Assembly (NCBI GenBank): GCA_023441965.1
Contig: JAEZNB010000005.1
Coordinates: 58,789 to 122,788 of the forward strand
Direction: 5' to 3'
DNA length: 64,000 nucleotides
Origin: Bacillota bacterium
GTDB taxonomy: Bacteria; Bacillota; Clostridia; Lachnospirales; Lachnospiraceae
Shown: one piece after another, positions 34,122 to 42,066 of the stretch
Numbering within the stretch: position 1 is the stretch's first letter
How the letters are laid out: the number at the start of each line of letters is the position of its first letter
Program-made: the position numbers and the translations under genes
Notes under the pieces: generated by a model
What the model was told of the DNA's origin: nothing
Seen by the model: the letters and a program-made list of their open reading frames with translations, nothing else
Databases searched by the model: none

Positions 34122-37100
34122 TTGAAGAGTAAGCTGTTTAAGAGAATGCTGACTGCAATTCTTGCAGCGGCTATGCTTATCACCAGTAGCGGATTTACCA
34201 TGTTTGCATCCGCGGCTGACAAGATCTATGTGGAAAAAGTATATGCCAAGTCCTATAAAGAAACCATGTCAATCGGTACAACAAAACAACTTAAGGTGTA
34301 TGTTGAACCGGAGGATGCAACCGTAAAGAATGTATCCTACAGCTCCTCTAACCGCAAGGTCGCAACGGTTTCTTCTCTCGGATTGGTTACTGCGGTTGGA
34401 CCGGGCTCAGCTACGATAACAATCAGCGCCCTGGATGGCAGCAGTAAAACCGATACGGTTGAAGTAACGGTTCTGAAGGATTTTCTGATAAGTAAAGCGA
34501 ATGTGGATGCCGATAATGAGGTAATCGTAATGGACAAGCTTTATGGTAATGTCACCATTGATTCCTCCGTAGGCGATGCTGTGATCTACTTGTCAGGAAT
34601 TACGGTTAAGAACGTATTGACTCTGGAAAACGGTGATTATACGTTATATCTGTACGATACCGTTGCCAATAAGATCGTGATTGATGAAGCGCAGGATGAA
34701 ATCTCCTCTCTGGCAGAAAAGGATGAGGAGGAGAACAAGGCTCCTAAGCTGAATGTCGGAAGTAATACCAAGGTGAATGAGATTCAGGCTAAAGTCAATG
34801 CCATGATCACTCAGGAAGACGGTTCCATGATTGAGGGCTTAAGGTTCGAGCAGACCAAGGAAGGTAAAATTATCATCTACTTAGAGAATTATACCGGAAA
34901 GCTTCTGTTAGATTCAACCCTGGGCGATCTGGAGGTCGTTGCCACCGGCTGTGATATCTCCGAAGTAACTGTAACCGGCGGAGAGGATGCCGGTAATATA
35001 CAGCTGACCAATGGTGGGGATTCCGCCGTAGAAAATGTAACCCTTAAGGGTGCAGCTAATCTTGAGCTGGCGGTACCTGCAACGAATGTACATATCAGCA
35101 AGGATGCGAAGGGTGCATCCCTGGCTGTAAAGGATAGTGTCGGAACCTTATCCAATGCCGGTTCAGAAACAGCAATTAAGGTAGCCGGTACGGTTGATAA
35201 CTTTGCATCCGATGGTGATAAGGCTGCGATTGATGTTGCAAAAGGCGGATATGTAGGTATGATTAATATCGATGGAGCAGGTTCTTCCCTGACCGGTTCC
35301 GGCGAAGTATCCGAGGCCTATGTAAATGCAGACGACTGTAAGGTTGATGTTGTCAATACGCTGGTAGTAGTAGGTGAAAAGGCAAATAATACGAAGATCC
35401 AGGGCAAACTTGTGCAGCCCGGTTCTTCTACAACCACCATCCCGATCGGCGGCGGCCCGGCACCGGAGCCTTATGTACCGCCTAGGGAATATAGGGTCGG
35501 TGACGTAATCTACGATAATACCTTTGATGATGACAGATCAGACCTAATTGCCTTTAACGGCTATGGAGAGAATCCTACGGTAGCTATTGTTGCCGATGGT
35601 AAGGACGGAACAAAGGGTCTGAGAGTTTCTGCAAGAAGTCAAACCTGGGAGGCAGCCGGTGTTGACCTGTATGATCTCATCGGTAAGCATCTGACCATAA
35701 GGATTGAAGCGGACATCATGTCTGAGGCAGATGGAACCTATCAGGCTACCATTAAGAAAAACAGCTCCTATTCCCAGCCCAGCGGAATGACGGTTTCAGG
35801 AACGGCCGGTAACTGGTATCATTTAGAAGGAACCTATGAGATCACGAATGATACGGAGACCTTGAACTTATACTTTGAGACAACCGATAGATCGGTATTC
35901 TACATTGATAATTTCAAGATCACGGTAGAAGCTGTAGGCGAAGCCATCCGTGTGACGGGTATTACACTCGATAAGTCAGACATTACTGTAACAAAGAGGG
36001 GATATGATACCCTTCAGGCAATCATTGATCCTACAGATGCGGATGATCAAAGTGTGACCTGGGAATCGGAAGATCCTGAGATTGCCACTGTGGATGAAAA
36101 TGGTGTTGTTACAGGTGTCAATGATGGAACAACCAGAATTGTAGCCACAACAAATGATGGCGGATTTAGGGCATATTGTAATGTTACGGTTGAGGGTGAT
36201 GCTGTCGAGGTTACTCCTGCACCGGACGGATCCGTCATTTTCGATGACATGGATGTAAATACTGAACTTAAGACAATCGGATGGAGTGCTTTCTCTGCGA
36301 AGGTCATTCCTGATCCTGCAAACCCGAGTAACCGTATTTTGGAGGTTCGTCCGGATAATTATAATGCAGCAGCTGTCGTAACGATCACGATACCGGAAGG
36401 TAAGACCTTAGGTGATTTTGAGAGTATTTCCTATAAGGCCCAGTGGGTATCCGGTGACGTTGCATACAAGACCATCAGGGCTGAGGCAGGAACCACCTTA
36501 AGCGGCCAATTTGGTACTTCTGATGCTGGACTGATCGGAACAGCAAACAGAGGAGGAGGTACGACCGACAGCCTGGCAGAGGAGATCATAGACTTAAACG
36601 GAACCTTAAGCGACTTATCCGGTACGATTGAGTTAGCGATCGGTATCAGCTGCAGCGGTGGAGTTTATTATCTCGATGACATTGTACTTGTTCCCAGAGC
36701 TCCGGTAGAACCGGGTGAGGCACAGGCGATTACCTTTGACTTTGAGGGTTCTCCTATGCTGACGGATTCCGTAAATGCGGAAGTAGCTACTGTATCCACA
36801 GCTTCTATGATAGCTGAGGTTGCAGGAGATTTTACAACACCGTCACCGAAGATGCTGAAAGTTGTGAATAGCAATTATAATTCTATTCCTAAGTTTGATA
36901 TTACCTTGCCGACAGGTACGAGCTTATCTGACTATACCAGGCTCACAGCAACATACTATGGTGTGGCAAGTACGGATTCAGGCTATAAGCCGGCTTACCT
37001 ATATCTGGGTGAAGAGCTGGATTACTCCGGTTACAATCTGGGTGAAGCTACGAACCCCGGCTTTATGGCTACGGTAAATAATGGATTTGCAGGCAAGGGA

Positions 37101-37751
37101 GCTTGGAATACCGTCTCCTTCGATCTGGATCCTGCTTTGACTTCTGCTGTATCCGGTTCTGCGATTCAAATCGCGATCGGTATGAGCGCACCGGAAAATG
37201 CAACCTACTACCTGGATGATATTACCCTGGAGTCTGCATCCGGCAGCGCCATAGTTCAGGATTTCGAAGGAACACTGACAGGAGTCGGATATATCGGTCA
37301 GACCACCGTGTCTGCAACAGTAGCGACTGCAGCTGAATTTGCTGCCAGCTTACTGACCAATACCTCTTCGAATGTACTAAGAGTCTTAAATACTGACTGG
37401 AGCGGTGGAGCAGTATTGGATGTAACATTGGAGGAAGGAACCTCCATCAGTGATTATGCAACAGTAACCTGTAAGGTATACTTACCAAAGGTAACCACAC
37501 CTGAGAACGGATACTTCTATAAGGACTTCTATGTGAATCTTGGTCCGACAGTAACCAATCTCAGTGATGGTTTCACAGTAGGTACAACTGATAAACAGGG
37601 CAGCTGGCAGACCTTTACCTTTGAGATTACCGAGGACATGAAGACTGCAATCGGAAGTGCAACAAGCTTCCAGCTCGGTATTGGTATGGGAACACCGGAA
37701 AGAACCTTAGCATACTTCATTGATGACATTACATTAAATCCGGCAGATTAG
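34122..37751 (+). CDS. Large secreted Big2/beta-rich multi-module surface protein
   Basis: A 1209-residue secreted protein without a recognised enzyme domain. A TTG start follows AAGGAGG. Residues 1-31 are a signal peptide. Modules in order: Big2 (about 33-115); a repetitive beta-rich region (about 120-435) whose short hydrophobic strands and Gly/Asn turns suggest a beta-solenoid; a proline spacer (PAPEPYVPPREY); a CBM_4_9-like module (about 460-605); a second Big2 (about 610-690); and three related beta-sandwich repeats of about 150-170 residues, each starting near (D)F(E/D) and ending in YYLDDI, YYLDDI and YFIDDI. It begins 34 bases after the previous CBM protein and shares its design. No LPXTG or SLH anchor is visible. 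Confidence 0.82.
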   Translation: MKSKLFKRMLTAILAAAMLITSSGFTMFASAADKIYVEKVYAKSYKETMSIGTTKQLKVYVEPEDATVKNVSYSSSNRKVATVSSLGLVTAVGPGSATITISALDGSSKTDTVEVTVLKDFLISKANVDADNEVIVMDKLYGNVTIDSSVGDAVIYLSGITVKNVLTLENGDYTLYLYDTVANKIVIDEAQDEISSLAEKDEEENKAPKLNVGSNTKVNEIQAKVNAMITQEDGSMIEGLRFEQTKEGKIIIYLENYTGKLLLDSTLGDLEVVATGCDISEVTVTGGEDAGNIQLTNGGDSAVENVTLKGAANLELAVPATNVHISKDAKGASLAVKDSVGTLSNAGSETAIKVAGTVDNFASDGDKAAIDVAKGGYVGMINIDGAGSSLTGSGEVSEAYVNADDCKVDVVNTLVVVGEKANNTKIQGKLVQPGSSTTTIPIGGGPAPEPYVPPREYRVGDVIYDNTFDDDRSDLIAFNGYGENPTVAIVADGKDGTKGLRVSARSQTWEAAGVDLYDLIGKHLTIRIEADIMSEADGTYQATIKKNSSYSQPSGMTVSGTAGNWYHLEGTYEITNDTETLNLYFETTDRSVFYIDNFKITVEAVGEAIRVTGITLDKSDITVTKRGYDTLQAIIDPTDADDQSVTWESEDPEIATVDENGVVTGVNDGTTRIVATTNDGGFRAYCNVTVEGDAVEVTPAPDGSVIFDDMDVNTELKTIGWSAFSAKVIPDPANPSNRILEVRPDNYNAAAVVTITIPEGKTLGDFESISYKAQWVSGDVAYKTIRAEAGTTLSGQFGTSDAGLIGTANRGGGTTDSLAEEIIDLNGTLSDLSGTIELAIGISCSGGVYYLDDIVLVPRAPVEPGEAQAITFDFEGSPMLTDSVNAEVATVSTASMIAEVAGDFTTPSPKMLKVVNSNYNSIPKFDITLPTGTSLSDYTRLTATYYGVASTDSGYKPAYLYLGEELDYSGYNLGEATNPGFMATVNNGFAGKGAWNTVSFDLDPALTSAVSGSAIQIAIGMSAPENATYYLDDITLESASGSAIVQDFEGTLTGVGYIGQTTVSATVATAAEFAASLLTNTSSNVLRVLNTDWSGGAVLDVTLEEGTSISDYATVTCKVYLPKVTTPENGYFYKDFYVNLGPTVTNLSDGFTVGTTDKQGSWQTFTFEITEDMKTAIGSATSFQLGIGMGTPERTLAYFIDDITLNPAD

Positions 37752-37960
37752 TGTGACAAGGGGACGCGTGACAGAGGGGACGGTGACAAGGGGACGGAGA
37801 TATTGTCACATGGGGACGGAGATAGCGTGACAAAGGGGACGCGTGACAGAGGGGACGCGTGACAGAGGGGACGGAGTTATTGTCACTCCACAAAGTGGGT
37901 GACAATAACTCCGTCCCCATGTCACACGTCCCCATGTCACGCCGTCCCCACACAAATCCC
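37752..37960. repeat. GTGACA/GGGGACG palindromic repeat cluster
   Basis: The region right after the large surface protein holds seven copies of GGGGACG on the plus strand, mostly preceded by GTGACA-type units, and three copies of the complement CGTCCCC at its right end. It includes a perfect 20-base inverted repeat at 37867-37886 and 37899-37918 (GGGGACGGAGTTATTGTCAC and its complement) with an inner CCAC-AAA-GTGG stem. The units resemble REP-type sequences mobilised by IS200-like (RAYT) transposases in clostridia. No such transposase gene is in the window. Confidence 0.85.
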
Positions 37961-38058
37961 TCCCTTTACGAAAGTATTTTCGGTAATCTGTGAATGATTT
38001 AAGACTCCGAATACGATTCTGCTTGTAAACAACCATAATTTTGAATATACTAGTGGTG

Positions 38059-38087
38059 TTGATATACGATCTTATACTGTATAAGAT
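38059..38087 (+). promoter_or_regulatory. uxuA promoter overlapped by a 19-bp palindrome
   Basis: TTGATA at 38059-38064, a 17-base spacer and TAAGAT at 38082-38087. The perfect palindrome ATCTTATAC-T-GTATAAGAT covers 38069-38087, so it spans the spacer and the whole -10 box. This is the expected layout of a repressor operator, GntR-type regulators of hexuronate genes being candidates. Confidence 0.78.
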
Positions 38088-38111
38088 GAAAAATGGAAAG
38101 GAAGATGAACA

Positions 38112-39185
38112 ATGGACATGACATTACGTTGGTTCGGTCATAAGCATGACAGCGTATCACTGGACAAAATCAAACAGATACCGGGAGTTACCGGTGTGGT
38201 ATCCTCTCTTCACGATATCCCCGTAGGTGAAGCCTGGAAGCTGGAGGATATATTAAAACTGAAGCAGGAAGTAGAGGAGAGTGGTCTGAAGCTCATCGGT
38301 ATAGAGAGCGTTAATATCCATGAGGATATTAAAATCGGTTTACCCTCCAGAGAACAATATATCGAGAATTATAAAATCTCTCTTGAGAATCTGGGTAAGG
38401 CAGATGTGCATATGGTTTGCTATAACTTTATGCCGATCTTTGACTGGACCAGAACAGATCTGGCGATGGAGCTTCCTGATGGCTCCTATGCGCTTGCCTA
38501 TGATGAGAACATGATCAAGGATATAAAGCCTGAGACCATGTTCGAGCGCATGGAGAAGGAGAGCGGCGGCTTCGTACTCCCCGGCTGGGAACCCAACCGT
38601 AAGGATGAGATCATGGGTCTGTTTGAGAAGTATAAGGGAGTAACAGCTGAAAAGCTGATGCAGAACCTGAAGTATTTCCTGGATGCGATTATGCCCGTTT
38701 GTGAAAAATACAAGATCAAGATGGCGATCCATCCGGATGATCCGGCCTGGAGCGTATTCGGTTTACCGAGAATCGTAACCAGTGAAAAGGCCTTGGAGGA
38801 GATCGCTTCCTTAAATGACAGCATCTATAACGGCTTTACTCTGTGCACCGGTTCTCTGGGCAGTAACCTGAAGAATAACCTGCCTGAGATCATCCGTAAC
38901 CCGAAGATCAGCCCGAGAATTCATTTTGCTCACTTAAGAAATATGAAGTTCGACAGTGACGGTGTATTCCATGAGAGCTCCCATTTGTCCTGCGATGGTA
39001 ACTTTGATATGTATGAAATTGTGAAGGCTTTACACGATGTCAACTTTGATGGAGTGGTTCGGCCGGACCATGGCAGAATGATCTGGGGCGAGCAGGCAAG
39101 ACCCGGTTATGGCTTGTATGATCGTGCCCTTGGTGTGGCTTATCTGAACGGCTTATGGGAGGCCATCCGCAAGAATGAGAAATAG
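38112..39185 (+). CDS. uxuA: Mannonate dehydratase
   Basis: A 357-residue UxuA, which dehydrates D-mannonate to 2-keto-3-deoxygluconate in the cytoplasm. The family opening MTLRWFGHKHDSVSLDKIKQIPGVTGVVSSLHDIPVGE is plain, as are the metal-site regions MAIHPDDPAWSVFGLPRIV, GFTLCTGSLGS and RIHFAHLRNM. Length is normal for the family. AGGAAG precedes the ATG. It is transcribed from a palindrome-controlled promoter and followed by uxuB after 54 bases, so the two form an operon that handles glucuronate released by GH67. Confidence 0.96.
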   Translation: MDMTLRWFGHKHDSVSLDKIKQIPGVTGVVSSLHDIPVGEAWKLEDILKLKQEVEESGLKLIGIESVNIHEDIKIGLPSREQYIENYKISLENLGKADVHMVCYNFMPIFDWTRTDLAMELPDGSYALAYDENMIKDIKPETMFERMEKESGGFVLPGWEPNRKDEIMGLFEKYKGVTAEKLMQNLKYFLDAIMPVCEKYKIKMAIHPDDPAWSVFGLPRIVTSEKALEEIASLNDSIYNGFTLCTGSLGSNLKNNLPEIIRNPKISPRIHFAHLRNMKFDSDGVFHESSHLSCDGNFDMYEIVKALHDVNFDGVVRPDHGRMIWGEQARPGYGLYDRALGVAYLNGLWEAIRKNEK

Positions 39186-39239
39186 GGTACGGAAGCGGAA
39201 AGAGAATAGTGATAGTATAGTACAGAAAGGTACGATAAA

Positions 39240-40841
39240 ATGAGATTAACGAATTATACTTCCTCATGGAAGGAAAAGGGCTATGAGTTGCCTGGATATG
39301 ACAGGGAGCAGGTCAGGAAGGCTACAATGGAAGAACCGACCTGGATCCATTTTGGTGCAGGCAATATCTTCCGAGGTTTTCCTGCGGCTGGTCTGCAGAA
39401 GATGCTGAACGAAGGCAGCTATGATAAAGGTGTGATTGTCAGCGAAGGCTTTGATTATGAGATTATCGATAAGGCCTATAAGCCCTTTGATGATCTTAGT
39501 CTGTTGGTGGTATTGAAATCGAACGGAACCATCGAGAAGAAGGTCATTGGCAGTGTGGTCGAGTCCCTGGTAGCAGATGCCGGTGCCCTTGGTCCCTGGA
39601 CCCGCCTGAAGGAGATTTTTATGGCTCCCTCCCTACAGATGGTAAGCTTTACGATTACTGAGAAGGGTTATAGCCTCGTAGATTCAAAGGGTGACTACCT
39701 TGGTTTTGTCTTGAATGATTTTAATGCAGGTACAGAACAGCCTGCCCACATTATGGGTAAGATTACGGCCCTGATGCTGGAAAGATATCAGAACGGAGCC
39801 GCTCCTGTAGCCCTGGTCAGCATGGATAACTGCTCCCATAATGGGGACAAGCTCTATGCGGCTGTGGAGGCCTATGCAGAGAATTGGGTGAAGAAGGGCT
39901 TTGCCGACGAGGGCTTCTTAAGCTATATTAAGGATAGAAATAAGGTGGCTTTCCCCTGGAGCATGATTGATAAGATTACCCCCAGACCGGATGACAAGGT
40001 TAAGAAAATGCTGGAGGAGGACGGCTTCGAGGATACGGACCTGATTATCACCAGCAAAAATACCTATACAGCGCCCTTTGTCAATGCGGAGGAAACCGAA
40101 TATCTGGTGATTGAGGATACCTTCCCGAACGGAAGACCTGAGCTGGAGAAGGCCGGATTCTTGTTTACCGACCGGGAAACCGTGGATAAGGTAGAGCGGA
40201 TGAAGGTTTGTACCTGCCTGAATCCTCTTCATACTTCCCTGGCGATTTTCGGCTGTCTCTTATCCTATACGACAATCTGGGAAGAGATGCGGGATAAGGA
40301 GCTGAAGGAGCTGGTTCATCGGATCGGTTATGTGGAAGGCATGCCTGTGGTGGTGAATCCGGGGGTCCTGGATCCGCAGGATTTCATTAAAGCGGTTCTG
40401 GAGCTGAGACTGCCCAATCCTTTCATGCCGGATGCGCCTCAGAGAATCGCAACCGATACCTCCCAGAAGCTTCCGATCCGTTTCGGAGAGACCATCAAGG
40501 CATATCACAAGAGCGAAACCCTAAAGGTTACCGATCTTACCCTGATTCCGTTGACCATCGCAGGCTGGTGCAGATATCTGATGGGCATTGACGACAATGG
40601 CAAGGCATTTACACCCAGTCCCGATCCTCTGCTTGCAGAGCTGCAGGGCTATGTGAAGGACCTTCAGCTGGGTGAGACGAAGCTTCCGAAGGATGTATTG
40701 AAGCCGATTCTGTCCAATGATAAGATTTTTGCGGTGAACCTCTATGAGGTTGGCCTGGGAGAGAGGATTGAGGGCATGTTCCTGGAGCTGATTGCCGGAC
40801 CCGGAGCGATACGGACTACACTGCAAAAGTACTTGAAGTAA
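39240..40841 (+). CDS. uxuB: Fructuronate reductase / mannitol dehydrogenase family
   Basis: A 533-residue member of the long-chain mannitol dehydrogenase family, here expected to reduce D-fructuronate to D-mannonate with NADH. The N-terminal Rossmann motif is WIHFGAGNIFRGF; the catalytic region includes the conserved Lys in the VKKMLEEDGFEDTDLI and CLNPLHTSLAIFG neighbourhoods. The assignment to fructuronate, not mannitol or tagaturonate, comes from its pairing with uxuA. AAAGG lies upstream of the ATG. A hairpin terminator follows. Confidence 0.92.
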   Translation: MRLTNYTSSWKEKGYELPGYDREQVRKATMEEPTWIHFGAGNIFRGFPAAGLQKMLNEGSYDKGVIVSEGFDYEIIDKAYKPFDDLSLLVVLKSNGTIEKKVIGSVVESLVADAGALGPWTRLKEIFMAPSLQMVSFTITEKGYSLVDSKGDYLGFVLNDFNAGTEQPAHIMGKITALMLERYQNGAAPVALVSMDNCSHNGDKLYAAVEAYAENWVKKGFADEGFLSYIKDRNKVAFPWSMIDKITPRPDDKVKKMLEEDGFEDTDLIITSKNTYTAPFVNAEETEYLVIEDTFPNGRPELEKAGFLFTDRETVDKVERMKVCTCLNPLHTSLAIFGCLLSYTTIWEEMRDKELKELVHRIGYVEGMPVVVNPGVLDPQDFIKAVLELRLPNPFMPDAPQRIATDTSQKLPIRFGETIKAYHKSETLKVTDLTLIPLTIAGWCRYLMGIDDNGKAFTPSPDPLLAELQGYVKDLQLGETKLPKDVLKPILSNDKIFAVNLYEVGLGERIEGMFLELIAGPGAIRTTLQKYLK

Positions 40842-40864
40842 TAAGTATCATCATAATATAAAAT

Positions 40865-40929
40865 AAGCTGTTGATTGTTTTGCTTCCTACGGGTTTTGGA
40901 CCTGACGGACAGGATAGAATCAACAGCTT
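40865..40929 (+). terminator. Terminator of the uxuAB operon
   Basis: Perfect 12-base arms AAGCTGTTGATT (40865-40876) and AATCAACAGCTT (40918-40929) with a 41-base loop, followed by CTCTT. The long loop and weak T-tract lower confidence. Confidence 0.55.
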
Positions 40930-41118
40930 CTCTTGAGATTAAGGAACCTAAGCCAGCCTGAGTAAAGATAATTGTTTTCTGTTGTTATAAAATCTGCTAT
41001 ACTAATAAAGACAGGGAATAAATGTCGGAAGAGAGCCGCATTCCCTATATCCTTGTAGGCTGTTTCCGAACTAATACGTTTGATGAAATCATAATTCTGT
41101 AAGGAAGGAAGAGGAAGA

Positions 41119-41973
41119 ATGGAAGAGCATAAGATTATTCGTTTGATCAAAGAATCTGAGCATTTACCTCATATACCGAGAGAATTTGGTGATATCTTAA
41201 GAATGCTCCTGGCACCCGTGGAGTACGATATAGATCAGTGCGTGGAAAACTTCTCCCGCTTTCCCAAGTTGGGGGAGTTTTTGATACAGATCGTAAATCT
41301 TAACTCGAATTTCAAGCGTCAAATTTTTTCGGTAAAAGAAGCAATCAATTATTTGGGGGCCTCGAATGCAAAAATCATAGCAATCGCCTATGTGACAAGA
41401 CTTATGCTGCCGGATCGAAATGGGAAAGCGCAGCTTTTTGACAATAAGATCTACTGGAAGCATTGTATCGGGACTTCAATTGCTGCTTACATGATTGCTG
41501 ACGAAACCAATTTTTGCAGCAGGGATAAAATGTTTACTTATGGCTTAATTCATGATATCGGCATAACGACACTGGATGTTTGCCTTCCTGAGTATCTTGA
41601 CAAGGTATTTCAGTTACAGATGAAGGGGGTACATCAGATTGCAGCGGAAAAACTCGTATTAGGTGGTATTACTCACGCAGAGATAGGCTTATGGCTTTGT
41701 AATGAGTGGAGCTTGCCTGAAGAAATGGCTGCTACAGTCGGATATCATCATACACCCTTATTAGCAAAAAGATACTTGGACGAAGTGAGAATTATGCATC
41801 TGGCGGACTCCATAAGTACCAATTATTATGAACACTTATTAGGCACTCATACCACTTTTATCTATGCGGATAAGGTAATAGAGGCCCTCAATGTGAGTAA
41901 GGACTTTGTTAATCATATTATTGAGAGACTTCCTGAAGAAGTGGAGAAAATGAATAAGAAGCTTAGGCTATAG
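41119..41973 (+). CDS. HDOD-domain protein
   Basis: A 284-residue HDOD protein, related to HD-type phosphohydrolases but usually acting in signalling. HDOD landmarks are LPHIPREFGDILRML at the start, ISVKEAINYLG-type repeats (FSVKEAINYLGASNAKIIAIAY) and YGLIHDIGITTLD, in which the HD pair is kept. There is no attached receiver or cyclase domain. GGAAGAGGAAG precedes the ATG. The gene is isolated between terminators, so neighbours give no functional clue; c-di-GMP or stress signalling would be a guess. Confidence 0.88.
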   Translation: MEEHKIIRLIKESEHLPHIPREFGDILRMLLAPVEYDIDQCVENFSRFPKLGEFLIQIVNLNSNFKRQIFSVKEAINYLGASNAKIIAIAYVTRLMLPDRNGKAQLFDNKIYWKHCIGTSIAAYMIADETNFCSRDKMFTYGLIHDIGITTLDVCLPEYLDKVFQLQMKGVHQIAAEKLVLGGITHAEIGLWLCNEWSLPEEMAATVGYHHTPLLAKRYLDEVRIMHLADSISTNYYEHLLGTHTTFIYADKVIEALNVSKDFVNHIIERLPEEVEKMNKKLRL

Positions 41974-41978
41974 AATAA

Positions 41979-42037
41979 AGGCCTCCGTATGTTTCCCATA
42001 ATGCACTCTTATGCTGTAGGGAAACATATGGGGGCCT
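41979..42037. terminator. Bidirectional terminator between HDOD and YyaL-type genes
   Basis: Arms at 41979-41997 and 42019-42037 (AGGCCTCCGTATGTTTCCC against GGGAAACATATGGGGGCCT; nearly perfect) lie between convergent genes. Confidence 0.85.
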
Positions 42038-42066
42038 CTTGTACTTTATTGGAATCAGGCTCTACA

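Noticed and set aside
37729..38036. Minus-strand frames over the repeat cluster
   Set aside because: They are low-complexity products of GTGACA/GGGGACG repeats (SPLSRVPSVTRPL-type) with no ribosome sites.
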